Positions 10,634 to 20,628 of a DNA stretch of 64,000 nucleotides are shown here, piece by piece. Positions within the stretch are counted from its first letter, which is position 1. Every line of letters starts with the position of its first letter. A model generated the notes under the pieces. That model had not been told where the DNA came from and did not search any database. It was given only the letters and a program-made list of their open reading frames with translations. A program made the position numbers and the translations under genes. This stretch comes from Pleomorphomonas koreensis DSM 23070 (GTDB lineage Bacteria; Pseudomonadota; Alphaproteobacteria; Rhizobiales; Pleomorphomonadaceae), in NCBI RefSeq assembly GCF_000425185.1, contig NZ_KE384327.1, positions 128,252 through 192,251 on the forward strand, written 5' to 3'.

Positions 10634-11569
10634 ATGACCGAGACCACTCCCAAGCATTTCCTCGACCTCACCCAGCTCTCCGGCGACGACCTCCGGGCCA
10701 TCCTCGCTCGCGCCAAGGACCTCAAGTCCAAGGTCGACGGCTGCCGCCCCGGCGTCGGCCCGCTCGCCGGCAAGGTGCTGGCGATGATCTTCGAGCGGCC
10801 GTCCACCCGCACCCGCGTCTCCTTCGACGTCGGCATGCGCCAGCTCGGCGGCGAGACCGTCATGCTGACCGGCGCCGAGATGCAGATCGGCCGCGGCGAG
10901 ACCATCGCCGACACCGCCCGCGTCATGTCGCGCTACGTCGATGCCATGATGATCCGCATCCTCGACGTCAACGCGCTGCACGAGCTGGCCGAATACGCCA
11001 CGGTACCGGTGATCAACGGCCTGACCAAGGTCAGCCACCCGACGCAGGTGATGGCCGACATCATGACCTACGAGGAGCACCGCGGCCCGGTGGCCGGCAA
11101 GACCTTCGCCTGGACCGGCGACGGCAACAACGTCTTGAACTCGCTGGTGCACGCCGCCGCCCGCTTCAACTACACCATGCGCATCGCCACGCCGAGGGAG
11201 CTGGCACCGGCCGAGGGGCCGATCGAATGGGCACGCGCCAACGGCGGCCGCATCGAGGTGACCAGCGATCCCTTCGAGGCGGTGGACGGCGCCGACGCGG
11301 TGTTCACGGACACCTGGGTGTCGATGGGCGACGAGGAGGGCGAGCGCCGCCGCCACAACCTCCTCAGCCCCTATCAGGTCAACGACCGGCTGATGGCCGC
11401 CGCCGACAAGGACGCGGTGTTCATGCATTGCCTGCCGGCCCATCGCGGCGACGAGGTGACCTCGTCTGTTATGGACGGGCCGCGCTCGATCGTCTTCGAC
11501 GAGGCCGAGAACCGGCTGCACGCCCACAAGGGCATCCTCGCCTGGTGCTTCGGAGCGATGGCAGACTGA
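10634..11569 (+). CDS. argF: Ornithine carbamoyltransferase
   Basis: Forms citrulline from ornithine and carbamoyl phosphate (311 aa). The carbamoyl-phosphate motif STRTR is at 57-61 and the ornithine-side motif HCLPAHRG begins near 265; HPTQ in the middle is also present. Start ATG at 10634. The stop codon overlaps the hslO start by one base (TGATG), so the two are translationally coupled. Confidence 0.96.
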   Translation: MTETTPKHFLDLTQLSGDDLRAILARAKDLKSKVDGCRPGVGPLAGKVLAMIFERPSTRTRVSFDVGMRQLGGETVMLTGAEMQIGRGETIADTARVMSRYVDAMMIRILDVNALHELAEYATVPVINGLTKVSHPTQVMADIMTYEEHRGPVAGKTFAWTGDGNNVLNSLVHAAARFNYTMRIATPRELAPAEGPIEWARANGGRIEVTSDPFEAVDGADAVFTDTWVSMGDEEGERRRHNLLSPYQVNDRLMAAADKDAVFMHCLPAHRGDEVTSSVMDGPRSIVFDEAENRLHAHKGILAWCFGAMAD

Positions 11570-12561
11570 TGAGCAGCATCGACCACTCCTCCGCGCCGAT
11601 ACCGGGCGACGACAGCGTGCTGCCGTTCGCCGTCGAGGCGCTCGACCTGCGCGGCCGCCTGGTGCGGCTCGGGCCGGCGGTCGATGCCATTCTCGGCCGC
11701 CACGACTATCCCCCTTGCGTGTCGCGCCTCCTCGCCGAGGCGGTGGCGCTGACGGCGCTGATCGGCACGTCGATGAAATTCGACGGCCGTTTCATCCTGC
11801 AGACGCAGTCGGACGGGCCGGTGGGAATGCTGGTGGTCGATTTCTCGGCCCCCGATGCGTTGCGTGCCTGCGCCCGCTTCGACGCCGCCGCCGTGGCGGC
11901 CGCCGTCGAGGCCGGCCGCGACCGGCCGGAGGACCTCCTGGGCCGCGGCCATCTCGCCATGACGGTCGACCAGGGCGCCGAGATGAGCCGCTACCAGGGC
12001 ATCGTCGAGCTGGACGGCCGGTCGCTGGAGGAAGCGGCGCACGGCTATTTCCTGCAATCGGAGCAGATCCCGACCCGCGTCCGCCTGGCCGTCGCCGAGG
12101 TGCTGACGCGCGATCCCGGCCGCGAGCCGCGCCGCGCCTGGCGGGTCGGCGGCCTGTTCCTGCAATTCCTGCCGGCGTCGGCGGAGCGGGTCGGTCATCG
12201 CGACCTGCATCCCGGTGACGCGCCGGGCACAGCGGCGACGCCCGACGAGGACGACGCCTGGGTGGAGGCGCAGAGCCTTGCCGGCACCGTCGAGGACGTC
12301 GAGCTGACCGATCCCGCCGTTTCCGCCGAGACGCTGCTCTACCGGCTGTTCCACGAGCGCGGCGCCCGTGTGTTCGAGCCGCAACCGCTCGTCGAGCGCT
12401 GCCGCTGCTCGCGCGACGCCGTGCGGGCGATGATCGCTTCGTTCTCGCCGGCCGAGCGGGTGGACATGGTGGAGAACGGTCGCATCGGCGTCACCTGCGA
12501 GTTCTGCTCGACGCGCTACGACTTCGATCCCAAGGAATTCGAGACGCCCGAGGAAGGCTGA
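11569..12561 (+). CDS. hslO: Redox-regulated chaperone Hsp33
   Basis: Hsp33 (330 aa) is a holdase switched on by oxidative unfolding when its zinc is released. The four zinc cysteines are visible at the C-terminus as CRC (about 278-280) and CEFC (about 310-313). The coupling argF-hslO is a standard arrangement in Hyphomicrobiales. The start is the ATG overlapping the argF stop; a much longer frame upstream is only the shadow of argD and argF. Confidence 0.95.
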   Translation: MSSIDHSSAPIPGDDSVLPFAVEALDLRGRLVRLGPAVDAILGRHDYPPCVSRLLAEAVALTALIGTSMKFDGRFILQTQSDGPVGMLVVDFSAPDALRACARFDAAAVAAAVEAGRDRPEDLLGRGHLAMTVDQGAEMSRYQGIVELDGRSLEEAAHGYFLQSEQIPTRVRLAVAEVLTRDPGREPRRAWRVGGLFLQFLPASAERVGHRDLHPGDAPGTAATPDEDDAWVEAQSLAGTVEDVELTDPAVSAETLLYRLFHERGARVFEPQPLVERCRCSRDAVRAMIASFSPAERVDMVENGRIGVTCEFCSTRYDFDPKEFETPEEG

Positions 12562-12658
12562 CCGTCGCCGAAGCCTTTGCCTCTTCAGGCCCGGTATGGT
12601 CCTTCCCACGCGGACCATGACGGCGGATTTCTTATATAAATCAATTGAATAACTGTCA

Positions 12659-12678
12659 TCCTCCGCCAAGGCGGAGGA
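12659..12678. terminator. Inverted repeat between convergent hslO and lapA
   Basis: A perfect 9-bp inverted repeat with a 2-nt loop lies midway between the convergent ends of hslO and lapA, next to an AT-rich patch (TTATATAAATCAATTG, about 12631-12646). There is no clean T-run on either side, so factor-independent termination is uncertain. Confidence 0.35.
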
Positions 12679-12750
12679 CCTCGCCGAAACGACATGCGAC
12701 GCGGATATCGAGCGTTCTTGCGGCGTGACACCAGCCGACCCGATGGCCCG

Positions 12751-13086
12751 TCAGGCGCCGGGGCCGCGCAGCGCCAGCGTCTCCGGCCCTTCCGGCGGCC
12801 GCTGCCGCTCCACCTCGGCCTTGAGGCGGGCCGCCTCGCGGCGGCTCTGGCGGGCGGCGCGGCGCACATGGCCCTGGCCGAACCACGAGCCGACGCCGCC
12901 GACCAGCACGCCGAGCGCCAGGCTGGCGAAGAAGATCACGTAGAGCGGCACGGTCAGCGAGAAGAAGGGCGCCACCGGGTTGAACGGGTCGAGCACCAGC
13001 TTTACCGGCTGGTTGTTGACCACGGCCAGCGCCACCACCACGATGGCGATCGGGCCGAGGATGACGATCCGGAGAAAGGTTTTCAC
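12751..13086 (-). CDS. lapA: LapA-domain (DUF1049) membrane protein
   Basis: Small inner-membrane protein (111 aa) with two hydrophobic helices (about 5-25 and 42-68; motif NNQPVKLVLDPFNPVAPF between) and a charged cytoplasmic tail. The related E. coli LapA (YciS) is involved in envelope/LPS homeostasis with LapB. Start is GTG at 13086 with GAGGAG upstream. It follows ihfB after 222 bp, and ihfB-lapA adjacency is widely conserved. Confidence 0.88.
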   Translation of the reverse strand: MKTFLRIVILGPIAIVVVALAVVNNQPVKLVLDPFNPVAPFFSLTVPLYVIFFASLALGVLVGGVGSWFGQGHVRRAARQSRREAARLKAEVERQRPPEGPETLALRGPGA

Positions 13087-13308
13087 GGGGCGGGACTCCT
13101 CGGGCGGCGGCCGCCCGGAGGATCGGCCTCACCCTCACTCACTGTTGCCGGCCTGTCCGGCGGACCGGAACAACGCGCATCCTCGGGATGCGTTCCGTTG
13201 CGTCCTCTTCCTGCCAGACCACGCACCCGTTCGGGGCCCGATCGGGCCGGTGCGTTCCCTCGCGCATCGGCTTGTCCGAAAAGCGCCTGCACTTCCCGGC
13301 CTGAAGCG

Positions 13309-13599
13309 TCAGCTCACCTTGCCGTCGTTGAGACGCTCGCGCATTTCCTTGCCGGTCTTGAAGAAGGGCACGAACTTCTCGGACACCGGCACCTTCTCGC
13401 CGGTGCGCGGGTTGCGGCCGGTGCGGGCCGGGCGGCTCTTCACCGAAAAGGCGCCGAAACCGCGGAGTTCGACGCGGTCGCCGTTCTTCATGGCGTCGAC
13501 CACGGTGCCGAGGATGGTGTTGACGATATTCTCGATGTCACGCTGGTAGAGGTGCGGATTTTGCGCCGCAATACGCGCAACCAGTTCAGACTTGATCAT
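13309..13599 (-). CDS. ihfB: Integration host factor subunit beta
   Basis: DNA-bending histone-like protein (96 aa), one half of IHF. The family pattern is complete: [37 protein letters not shown] and [15 protein letters not shown]. The ATG at 13599 gives the normal length; the longer frame upstream overlaps sppA. It sits in the rpsA-sppA-ihfB-lapA order. Confidence 0.96.
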   Translation of the reverse strand: MIKSELVARIAAQNPHLYQRDIENIVNTILGTVVDAMKNGDRVELRGFGAFSVKSRPARTGRNPRTGEKVPVSEKFVPFFKTGKEMRERLNDGKVS

Positions 13600-13636
13600 G
13601 GACGCATGCTCCCAGCCGGCCGGCCAAAGGAAAAAA

Positions 13637-14596
13637 TCATGGAAGGTCCGAGCCTTGAGGGTGCCAAACCGACACGAGGCCGTCAAGCCGACCTTCGCTG
13701 TTCCATGCTGAAAGATCGAGCCCGACGAGGCGGCCGGCCGCTGCCATGGCGCGATCGGCGAGGCTGAAGCCGCCGTAGGGCCTCTCCGGCTTCCAGTCGA
13801 CCACCTGAAGGTCCTTGGCGACGCCCTTCTCCTTCTCCAGCCAGGCGACGGCGGCGTCCTCGCCGCCGATCTCGTCGACCAGCTTCAGGCCGAGCGCCTG
13901 CCGGCCGGAGTAGATCGAACCGTCGGCGACCTTCAGCGCGTCGGGCCGCGACAGGCCGCGCCGCTCGGCGACGATGTCGACGAACCAGGCGTAGGTGTCG
14001 TCGACCAGGCGCTGGATCATGGCGGCGGCGCCCGGCTGCTCGGGATAGGTGAAGGGCGACGGCTCTGCCTTCAGCGGCGCCGACTTCACCGTCTTCACCT
14101 CGACGCCGATCTTCTGCATCAGTTCGCCAACCGAGCCGTACTGGAACAGCACGCCGATCGAGCCGGTGATGGAGGTGCGCTCGGCGAAGATGCGGTCGGT
14201 GGCGATCGCCGTCATGTAGCCGGCCGAGGTGGCCAGCGTGCCCATGGTGGCCGCCACCGGCTTCTTGCCGGCGATGGCCCTGAGGCCGTCGTAGAGTTCC
14301 TCGCCGCCGACGGTGGTGCCGCCGGGGCTGTCGATGGCGACGATCACCGCCTTGACGGCGTCGGACTCGGCGATGTCCTTCAGCATCTTGCGCTGGGCGG
14401 GGTCGGCGAGGATCATGCCGGAGACGGTGACGCGGGCGATGTGGGGGGCGCCCTTGCCGCCAAACCGGTCGCCGCCGGCGTAGAAGCCCAGCGCCGCCAC
14501 CAGCACCAGCGCCAGCAGGAGGGTGAGACCGCGCCAGAGATAGAGCCGGCGCCTCAGGCGCCGCCGCTCGACGATGGCATCCGCATCCAGGATCAT
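13637..14596 (-). CDS. sppA: Signal peptide peptidase SppA (short form)
   Basis: Membrane serine protease of family S49 (319 aa) that degrades cleaved signal peptides. One membrane helix lies at about residues 19-38. The catalytic core is visible: [13 protein letters not shown], then [14 protein letters not shown] with the nucleophile Ser, ITGSIGV, and KSAPLK as the likely general-base Lys region. ATG at 14596. The gene is downstream of the candidate sRNA and upstream of ihfB on the same strand. Confidence 0.93.
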   Translation of the reverse strand: MILDADAIVERRRLRRRLYLWRGLTLLLALVLVAALGFYAGGDRFGGKGAPHIARVTVSGMILADPAQRKMLKDIAESDAVKAVIVAIDSPGGTTVGGEELYDGLRAIAGKKPVAATMGTLATSAGYMTAIATDRIFAERTSITGSIGVLFQYGSVGELMQKIGVEVKTVKSAPLKAEPSPFTYPEQPGAAAMIQRLVDDTYAWFVDIVAERRGLSRPDALKVADGSIYSGRQALGLKLVDEIGGEDAAVAWLEKEKGVAKDLQVVDWKPERPYGGFSLADRAMAAAGRLVGLDLSAWNSEGRLDGLVSVWHPQGSDLP

Positions 14597-14744
14597 GGGC
14601 GCCGCTCCGCTAATCGGTTTCGATCGCCCTGAGGTAGCAGTCCGGCAACCGGCCGGCAAGTCGCAAGCCGCGTTCCGGCCTCAAATGCGTCAAGCCGCCA
14701 CCGGGAGTTGAGACGAAGTCTAGTCGAGCAGGGAAACAATCAAG

Positions 14745-14777
14745 AAAAGAAAAAGGGCGTCGTGTTCGGCGACGCCC
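14745..14777 (-). terminator. Intrinsic terminator of the candidate sRNA
   Basis: On the minus strand GGGCGTCG (14770-14777) pairs with CGACGCCC (14755-14762), loop CCGAACA, followed by TTTTTCTTTTC. This is a second terminator downstream of the rpsA terminator at 14944-14969, implying an independent transcript in between. Confidence 0.85.
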
Positions 14778-14873
14778 TCTGTTCTGACCTTGCGATGCCA
14801 AGCATCGTTTCAGGTCGGCAAGCCTCGAAGGTTGAGGCCCGTCTTAACGTCCGGACTCGGATCGAGTGGACAG
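14748..14873 (-). ncRNA. Candidate small RNA between rpsA and sppA
   Basis: A roughly 126-nt transcript is predicted from a near-consensus promoter (14880-14908) to an intrinsic terminator. Two internal hairpins support an RNA gene: GCCTC/GAGGC (14822-14838) and a longer one with an outer 5-bp stem GACCT/AGGTC and an inner 6-bp stem CGATGC/GCATCG, loop TTG (14786-14816). No convincing protein frame is present. I do not recognise it as 6S, tmRNA or another named family. The ends are predictions. Confidence 0.6.
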
Positions 14874-14879
14874 TTACTA

Positions 14880-14908
14880 ATATTGTCCCGATGCTTGCCG
14901 CCGTCAAG
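14880..14908 (-). promoter_or_regulatory. Predicted promoter of the candidate sRNA
   Basis: On the minus strand CTTGAC (14903-14908), a 17-bp spacer, and CAATAT (14880-14885). This is one of the best promoter matches in the window and lies after the rpsA terminator, with no protein start downstream before the next terminator. Confidence 0.7.
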
Positions 14909-14943
14909 GATACCTTGGGCGCAATGGTAATATTTCGTACCAA

Positions 14944-14969
14944 GAAAAAAGGCCCGCGCGGGCGGGCCT
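14944..14969 (-). terminator. Intrinsic terminator of rpsA
   Basis: On the minus strand an 8-bp stem AGGCCCGC/GCGGGCCT (14962-14969 with 14950-14957), a 4-nt loop and TTTTTTCTT. It follows the rpsA stop by about 57 bp. Confidence 0.88.
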
Positions 14970-15025
14970 CTTCTCGTATGCGGAAAGCCTTGCGGCACCG
15001 GCGCTTAGCCGGCGCCGGCCGGGGC

Positions 15026-16720
15026 TTATTCGCCGTCCTGGCGGGCCTTGAGGGCGGCACCGAGGATGTCGCCGAGCGAGGCGCCCGAATCGGAGGAGCC
15101 GAACTGAGCGACGGCTTCCTTCTCTTCGGCGATCTCCAGCGCCTTGATCGACAGGCCGACCTTGCGGGTCTTCTTGTCGAACTGGGTGACGCGGGCATCG
15201 AACTTCTCGCCGACGGCGAAGCGATCGGCGCGCTGGTCATTGCGGTCGCGGGCAAGGTCGCCGCGGCGGATGAAGGCGGTGATGTCGGTGTCGACGATGC
15301 GCACCTCCAGACCGGCTTCCTTGACCTCGACCACCTCGCAGGTGACGACGGAGTTGCGGCGGATCTCGCCGGCCGATTCCATCGGGTCGCCACCGAGCTG
15401 CTTCATGCCGAGGCTGATGCGCTCCTTCTCGACGTCGACGTCGAGGACGACGGCCTTGACGACGTCACCCTTGTTGAACTCCTCGATGACCTGCTCGCCC
15501 GGACGGTTCCAGTCGAGGTCGGAGAGGTGGACCATGCCGTCCACGTCGCCGTCGAGGCCGATGAACAGACCGAACTCGGTCTTGTTCTTGACCTCGCCCT
15601 CGACCACCGAATTGACGGGATACTTCTCGAGGAAGGCTTCCCAGGGGTTCTGCAGCGTCTGCTTGAGGCCGAGCGAGATGCGGCGCTTGACCGAATCCAC
15701 CTCGAGAACCATGACGTCGACTTCCTGGCTGGTCGAGACGATCTTGCCGGGATGGACGTTCTTCTTGGTCCAGCTCATTTCGGAGACGTGGATCAGGCCC
15801 TCGATGCCCGGCTCCAGCTCCACGAAGGCGCCGTAGTCGGTGATGTTGGTGACGCGGCCGGTGAACTTGGCGCCGACCGGGTACTTGGCCTCGATGGCAT
15901 CCCACGGATCGCTCTCGAGCTGCTTCATGCCGAGGCTGATGCGGTGGGTTTCCTGGTTGACGCGGACGATCTGCACCTTGACCTGCTGGCCGATCGACAG
16001 CACCTCGGACGGGTGGTTGATGCGGCGCCAGGCGATGTCGGTGACGTGCAGCAGGCCGTCGATGCCGCCGAGGTCGACGAACGCACCGTAATCGGTGATG
16101 TTCTTGACGACGCCGTCGACGATCTGGCCTTCCTCGAGGCTCGACACCAGCTCGGAGCGCTGCTCGGCGCGGGTCTCTTCGAGCACGACGCGGCGCGACA
16201 CGACGATGTTGCCGCGGCGCTTGTCCATCTTGAGGATCTGGAACGGCTGCGGCGTGTGCATCAGCGGGGCGACGTCGCGCACCGGGCGGATGTCGACCTG
16301 CGAGCGCGGCAGGAAGGCCATGGCGCCGTCGAGATCGACGGTGAAGCCGCCCTTGACCTGGTTGGAGATCTGGCCGACCACCTTCTCGCCCTTCTCGAAG
16401 GCGACCTCGAGGCGGACCCAGCTCTCTTCACGGCGGGCCTTGTCGCGGGAAAGCACGGCCTCGCCGAGCGCGTTCTCGACGCGCTCCAGGTAGACTTCCA
16501 CCGTGTCGCCGACCTTCATCTCGCCGTCGCGGGCCCTGGCGCCGAATTCCTTCAGCGGCACGCGCCCCTCGACCTTCAGGCCGACGTCGATGACGGCGAG
16601 GTCCTTCTCGATGGCGACGATGGTGCCCTTGACGACGGTGCCTTCGGCCACGTCCGAAGCGGTCAGGCTCTCGGCGAGCAGGGCGGCGAAGTCCTCACGG
16701 GTGGGATTGAGTTGAGACAT
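15026..16720 (-). CDS. rpsA: 30S ribosomal protein S1
   Basis: S1 (564 aa) helps mRNA bind the 30S subunit. Six S1/OB-fold domains occur in series; the last four show the repeated pattern G-x-V-x-N-x-TDYGAFV (or EFGLFI) with the block ISLG(M/L)K at each end. The ATG at 16720 gives MSQLNPTREDFAALL, the usual alphaproteobacterial N-terminus. A promoter match lies about 170 nt upstream and a terminator about 57 bp downstream. Gene order aroA-cmk-rpsA is the normal one. Confidence 0.97.
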   Translation of the reverse strand: MSQLNPTREDFAALLAESLTASDVAEGTVVKGTIVAIEKDLAVIDVGLKVEGRVPLKEFGARARDGEMKVGDTVEVYLERVENALGEAVLSRDKARREESWVRLEVAFEKGEKVVGQISNQVKGGFTVDLDGAMAFLPRSQVDIRPVRDVAPLMHTPQPFQILKMDKRRGNIVVSRRVVLEETRAEQRSELVSSLEEGQIVDGVVKNITDYGAFVDLGGIDGLLHVTDIAWRRINHPSEVLSIGQQVKVQIVRVNQETHRISLGMKQLESDPWDAIEAKYPVGAKFTGRVTNITDYGAFVELEPGIEGLIHVSEMSWTKKNVHPGKIVSTSQEVDVMVLEVDSVKRRISLGLKQTLQNPWEAFLEKYPVNSVVEGEVKNKTEFGLFIGLDGDVDGMVHLSDLDWNRPGEQVIEEFNKGDVVKAVVLDVDVEKERISLGMKQLGGDPMESAGEIRRNSVVTCEVVEVKEAGLEVRIVDTDITAFIRRGDLARDRNDQRADRFAVGEKFDARVTQFDKKTRKVGLSIKALEIAEEKEAVAQFGSSDSGASLGDILGAALKARQDGE

Positions 16721-16896
16721 TGAAACTCCTGGGGTGCCGGCTCGGCCGGCGGCGTCGGCGGTAAGAGTTGCCCCGTCCCTCCGACCCGGTGAACCACCTG
16801 ACCCCGCATTGCGGGTGCCGACGCGACTTCGACCGGACGAACGAGGATGAACAGCTTCACGGGCGGAACCGGAGGCTCCTCCCGAAAGTCGCGCTT

Positions 16897-16925
16897 CTAT
16901 AGCGGAGGACGACCGCCGCTTCAAG
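16897..16925 (-). promoter_or_regulatory. Predicted rpsA promoter
   Basis: Minus-strand CTTGAA (16920-16925), 17-bp spacer, CTATAG (16897-16902). It predicts an rpsA leader of about 170 nt, long enough for translational autoregulation as known for S1 in E. coli. Confidence 0.65.
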
Positions 16926-16971
16926 GCACAAAAGGGCTGAAACGGGCGATTCCGCCAGCCTGCAACCCGGC

Positions 16972-19018
<2,047 letters not shown>

Positions 19019-19101
19019 CTAGCACAGTCGGACGGCCACGTCACTTGCCCGGCATCGCCGGCAAAGCCCGGCATCCCGGGACCGCCGCAACCAATTCACC
19101 T

Positions 19102-19129
19102 TTGACAGGCGCCGGGATTTGCCTATATG
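19102..19129 (+). promoter_or_regulatory. Predicted promoter of the FYDLN zinc-ribbon gene
   Basis: TTGACA (19102-19107), 16-bp spacer, TATATG (19124-19129). The predicted start lies about 30 nt before the GTG start codon. Confidence 0.65.
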
Positions 19130-19166
19130 TGCCACCCCGATTTACCTGACACACGCGAGGCCGACC

Positions 19167-19547
19167 GTGGCGAAACCTGAACTTGGGCTGAAGCGTCTTT
19201 GCCCCAGCTGTGGCGCGAAGTATTACGATCTGAACCGCACCCCCATCCTCTGCCCGAAATGCGGCGCCCAGTTCGATGCCGGGCTGGCGGCGCGGGCGCG
19301 GCCGGCGACCGCCATCGACGACGAGGACGACACCGAGGAGGAGGTCGTCGAGGTCGGCGCGCTCACTCCGGAGTTCGTCAGCCTCGAGGATGCCGAGGAC
19401 GCCGACGGCGACGACGTGCCCGATATCGAGGATGCCGACATCGAGGACGAGACGCCGGAGGACGACGTCTTCCTCGAGGAGGAAGACGAGGACGGCGGCG
19501 ACATGTCCGACCTGATCGGCGGCGTCGGCGACGAGGAAGAGCACTGA
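19167..19547 (+). CDS. TIGR02300 (FYDLN acid domain) zinc-ribbon protein
   Basis: A 126-aa protein. Residues 1-40 hold a zinc ribbon (CPSC...CPKC) around the motif YYDLN, and the remainder is extremely acidic, with runs of Asp and Glu to the C-terminus. Function is unknown; the family is restricted largely to alphaproteobacteria. The GTG start at 19167 gives the family N-terminus AKPELGLKRLCP; an upstream ATG in frame would lie inside the promoter. A clean terminator follows. Confidence 0.88.
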   Translation: MAKPELGLKRLCPSCGAKYYDLNRTPILCPKCGAQFDAGLAARARPATAIDDEDDTEEEVVEVGALTPEFVSLEDAEDADGDDVPDIEDADIEDETPEDDVFLEEEDEDGGDMSDLIGGVGDEEEH

Positions 19548-19577
19548 GGCTCTTTCGCCCTCGACCTGAGGACATTC

Positions 19578-19611
19578 GGCCGGCTGGCGCTCCCAGCCGG
19601 CCTTTCTTTTT
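19578..19611 (+). terminator. Intrinsic terminator after the zinc-ribbon gene
   Basis: A perfect 10-bp stem GGCCGGCTGG/CCAGCCGGCC (19578-19587 with 19593-19602), a 5-nt loop, then TTTCTTTTT. Confidence 0.9.
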
Positions 19612-19700
19612 GCGGCTGCCGCGCAAGTCCTTCAAAAACATCGGAAATCCGCCATTCTGCCAAAAAGATGACGGAAAAATCGCCGCGGCCCGAAAAACCT

Positions 19701-19729
19701 CTTGATCAACGCGGGAATGCTGAGTATAT
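19701..19729 (+). promoter_or_regulatory. Predicted promoter of tRNA-Ala
   Basis: CTTGAT (19701-19706), 17-bp spacer, GTATAT (19724-19729). It predicts a 5' leader of about 80 nt before the mature tRNA. Confidence 0.65.
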
Positions 19730-19816
19730 CCCGCCTCGTCGAGCCGGAACCCATGCCGGCGACGCCCGAAAGCGAAAGCCGGACGGCCTCTTCCGAAGAC
19801 GGAAACGACACCTGAT

Positions 19817-19892
19817 GGGGCTATAGCTCAGCTGGGAGAGCGCCTGCATGGCATGCAGGAGGTCAGCGGTTCGATCCCGCTTAGCTCCACCA
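19817..19892 (+). tRNA. tRNA-Ala (anticodon GGC)
   Basis: A 76-nt cloverleaf with encoded CCA. The acceptor stem GGGGCTA pairs with TAGCTCC and contains the G3:U70 pair that defines alanine identity. The anticodon loop ATGGCAT gives anticodon GGC. The TTCGATC block of the T arm is present. It decodes GCC/GCU, the former being a dominant codon in this GC-rich window. Confidence 0.97.
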
Positions 19893-19961
19893 AATCCTCT
19901 CCGGACATCCCGTATTCCTGTCGCCATCGGCACGCTGCATTGATGCGCGCCCTGGTCGCCA

Positions 19962-20489
19962 TCAGCCGCCGATGATCGCCCTCAGCGTCTCGACGAGCGA
20001 AGTCCGGTCGTCGCCCTCGCCGGCGACGACGTCGTCGATCACCGGCGTGCCCTCCTCCTCGATCACCCGGAAGTGTACCTCGGATACGGCGTTGCGTTCG
20101 GCGTCGGAGCTGCCCTCGAAGCAGGTGAAGCGCCTGAAGCGGGCGACGACGTCGGTGCCGGCGGCGGTCGCCGTTCCCTCGTCGATGGTCAGATCCTCCA
20201 GCGGGCAGCCGTCCTGCCCGGAAATGATCGGATCGTAATCGAAGGGGCTGCCGGTCTCCTCGTCGGTGTCGTAGGCCGGATGCCGGGACGCCTCGGCGTA
20301 GAGGGCGCGCAGTCCGGCGCTGAAGTTGCCGATGTGGTCCTCGTCGAAATAGTCGACGGGATCGTTGTCCTCGCCCGACCAGATCGACACCGCCACGTCC
20401 ATGATGGCGCGCACCGGCGTCGTCGCTTCGGCGGCATGGGCGGGAGCGGCGAGGGCGAAGGCGGCAACCGCCAGCAGGGTCTTCAGCAT
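19962..20489 (-). CDS. Secreted protein of unknown function
   Basis: A 175-aa protein with a clear signal peptide (MLKTLLAVAAFALAAPAHA) and an acidic mature part. A segment around DYFDEDHIGNFSAGLRALYAEA and the block DYDPIISGQDGC loosely resemble DUF3828-type periplasmic proteins, but I am not certain. The ATG at 20489 has GAGG eight bases upstream; another ATG lies three codons earlier. It stands alone, downstream of the antiporter on the same strand and convergent with the tRNA. Confidence 0.75.
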   Translation of the reverse strand: MLKTLLAVAAFALAAPAHAAEATTPVRAIMDVAVSIWSGEDNDPVDYFDEDHIGNFSAGLRALYAEASRHPAYDTDEETGSPFDYDPIISGQDGCPLEDLTIDEGTATAAGTDVVARFRRFTCFEGSSDAERNAVSEVHFRVIEEEGTPVIDDVVAGEGDDRTSLVETLRAIIGG

Positions 20490-20628
20490 CGGAGGCATCC
20501 TCGGAAAGGCAAGCGGGACTTAAGCATCGGCAGGACGGCAGGACAAGCGCCGCACGGGCACTCCCCTGTCGTCTTTTCGGAGCATAGGCATTTGCCGGAG
20601 GTTGTGGCGGCGCTCCCGCCGGTGCGCC

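Noticed and set aside
14708-16723. 671-codon plus-strand frame opposite rpsA
   Set aside because: Antisense shadow; the protein repeats mirror the S1-domain repeats of rpsA.
16663-16860. GTG-started 65-codon frame in the rpsA leader
   Set aside because: It overlaps the rpsA start, has no family resemblance and no clear ribosome-binding site; a chance frame is more likely.
19817-19892. tRNA-Ala as an integration site of an island
   Set aside because: Downstream genes are ordinary (small secreted protein, antiporter, trp operon), with no integrase and no repeat of the tRNA 3' end.
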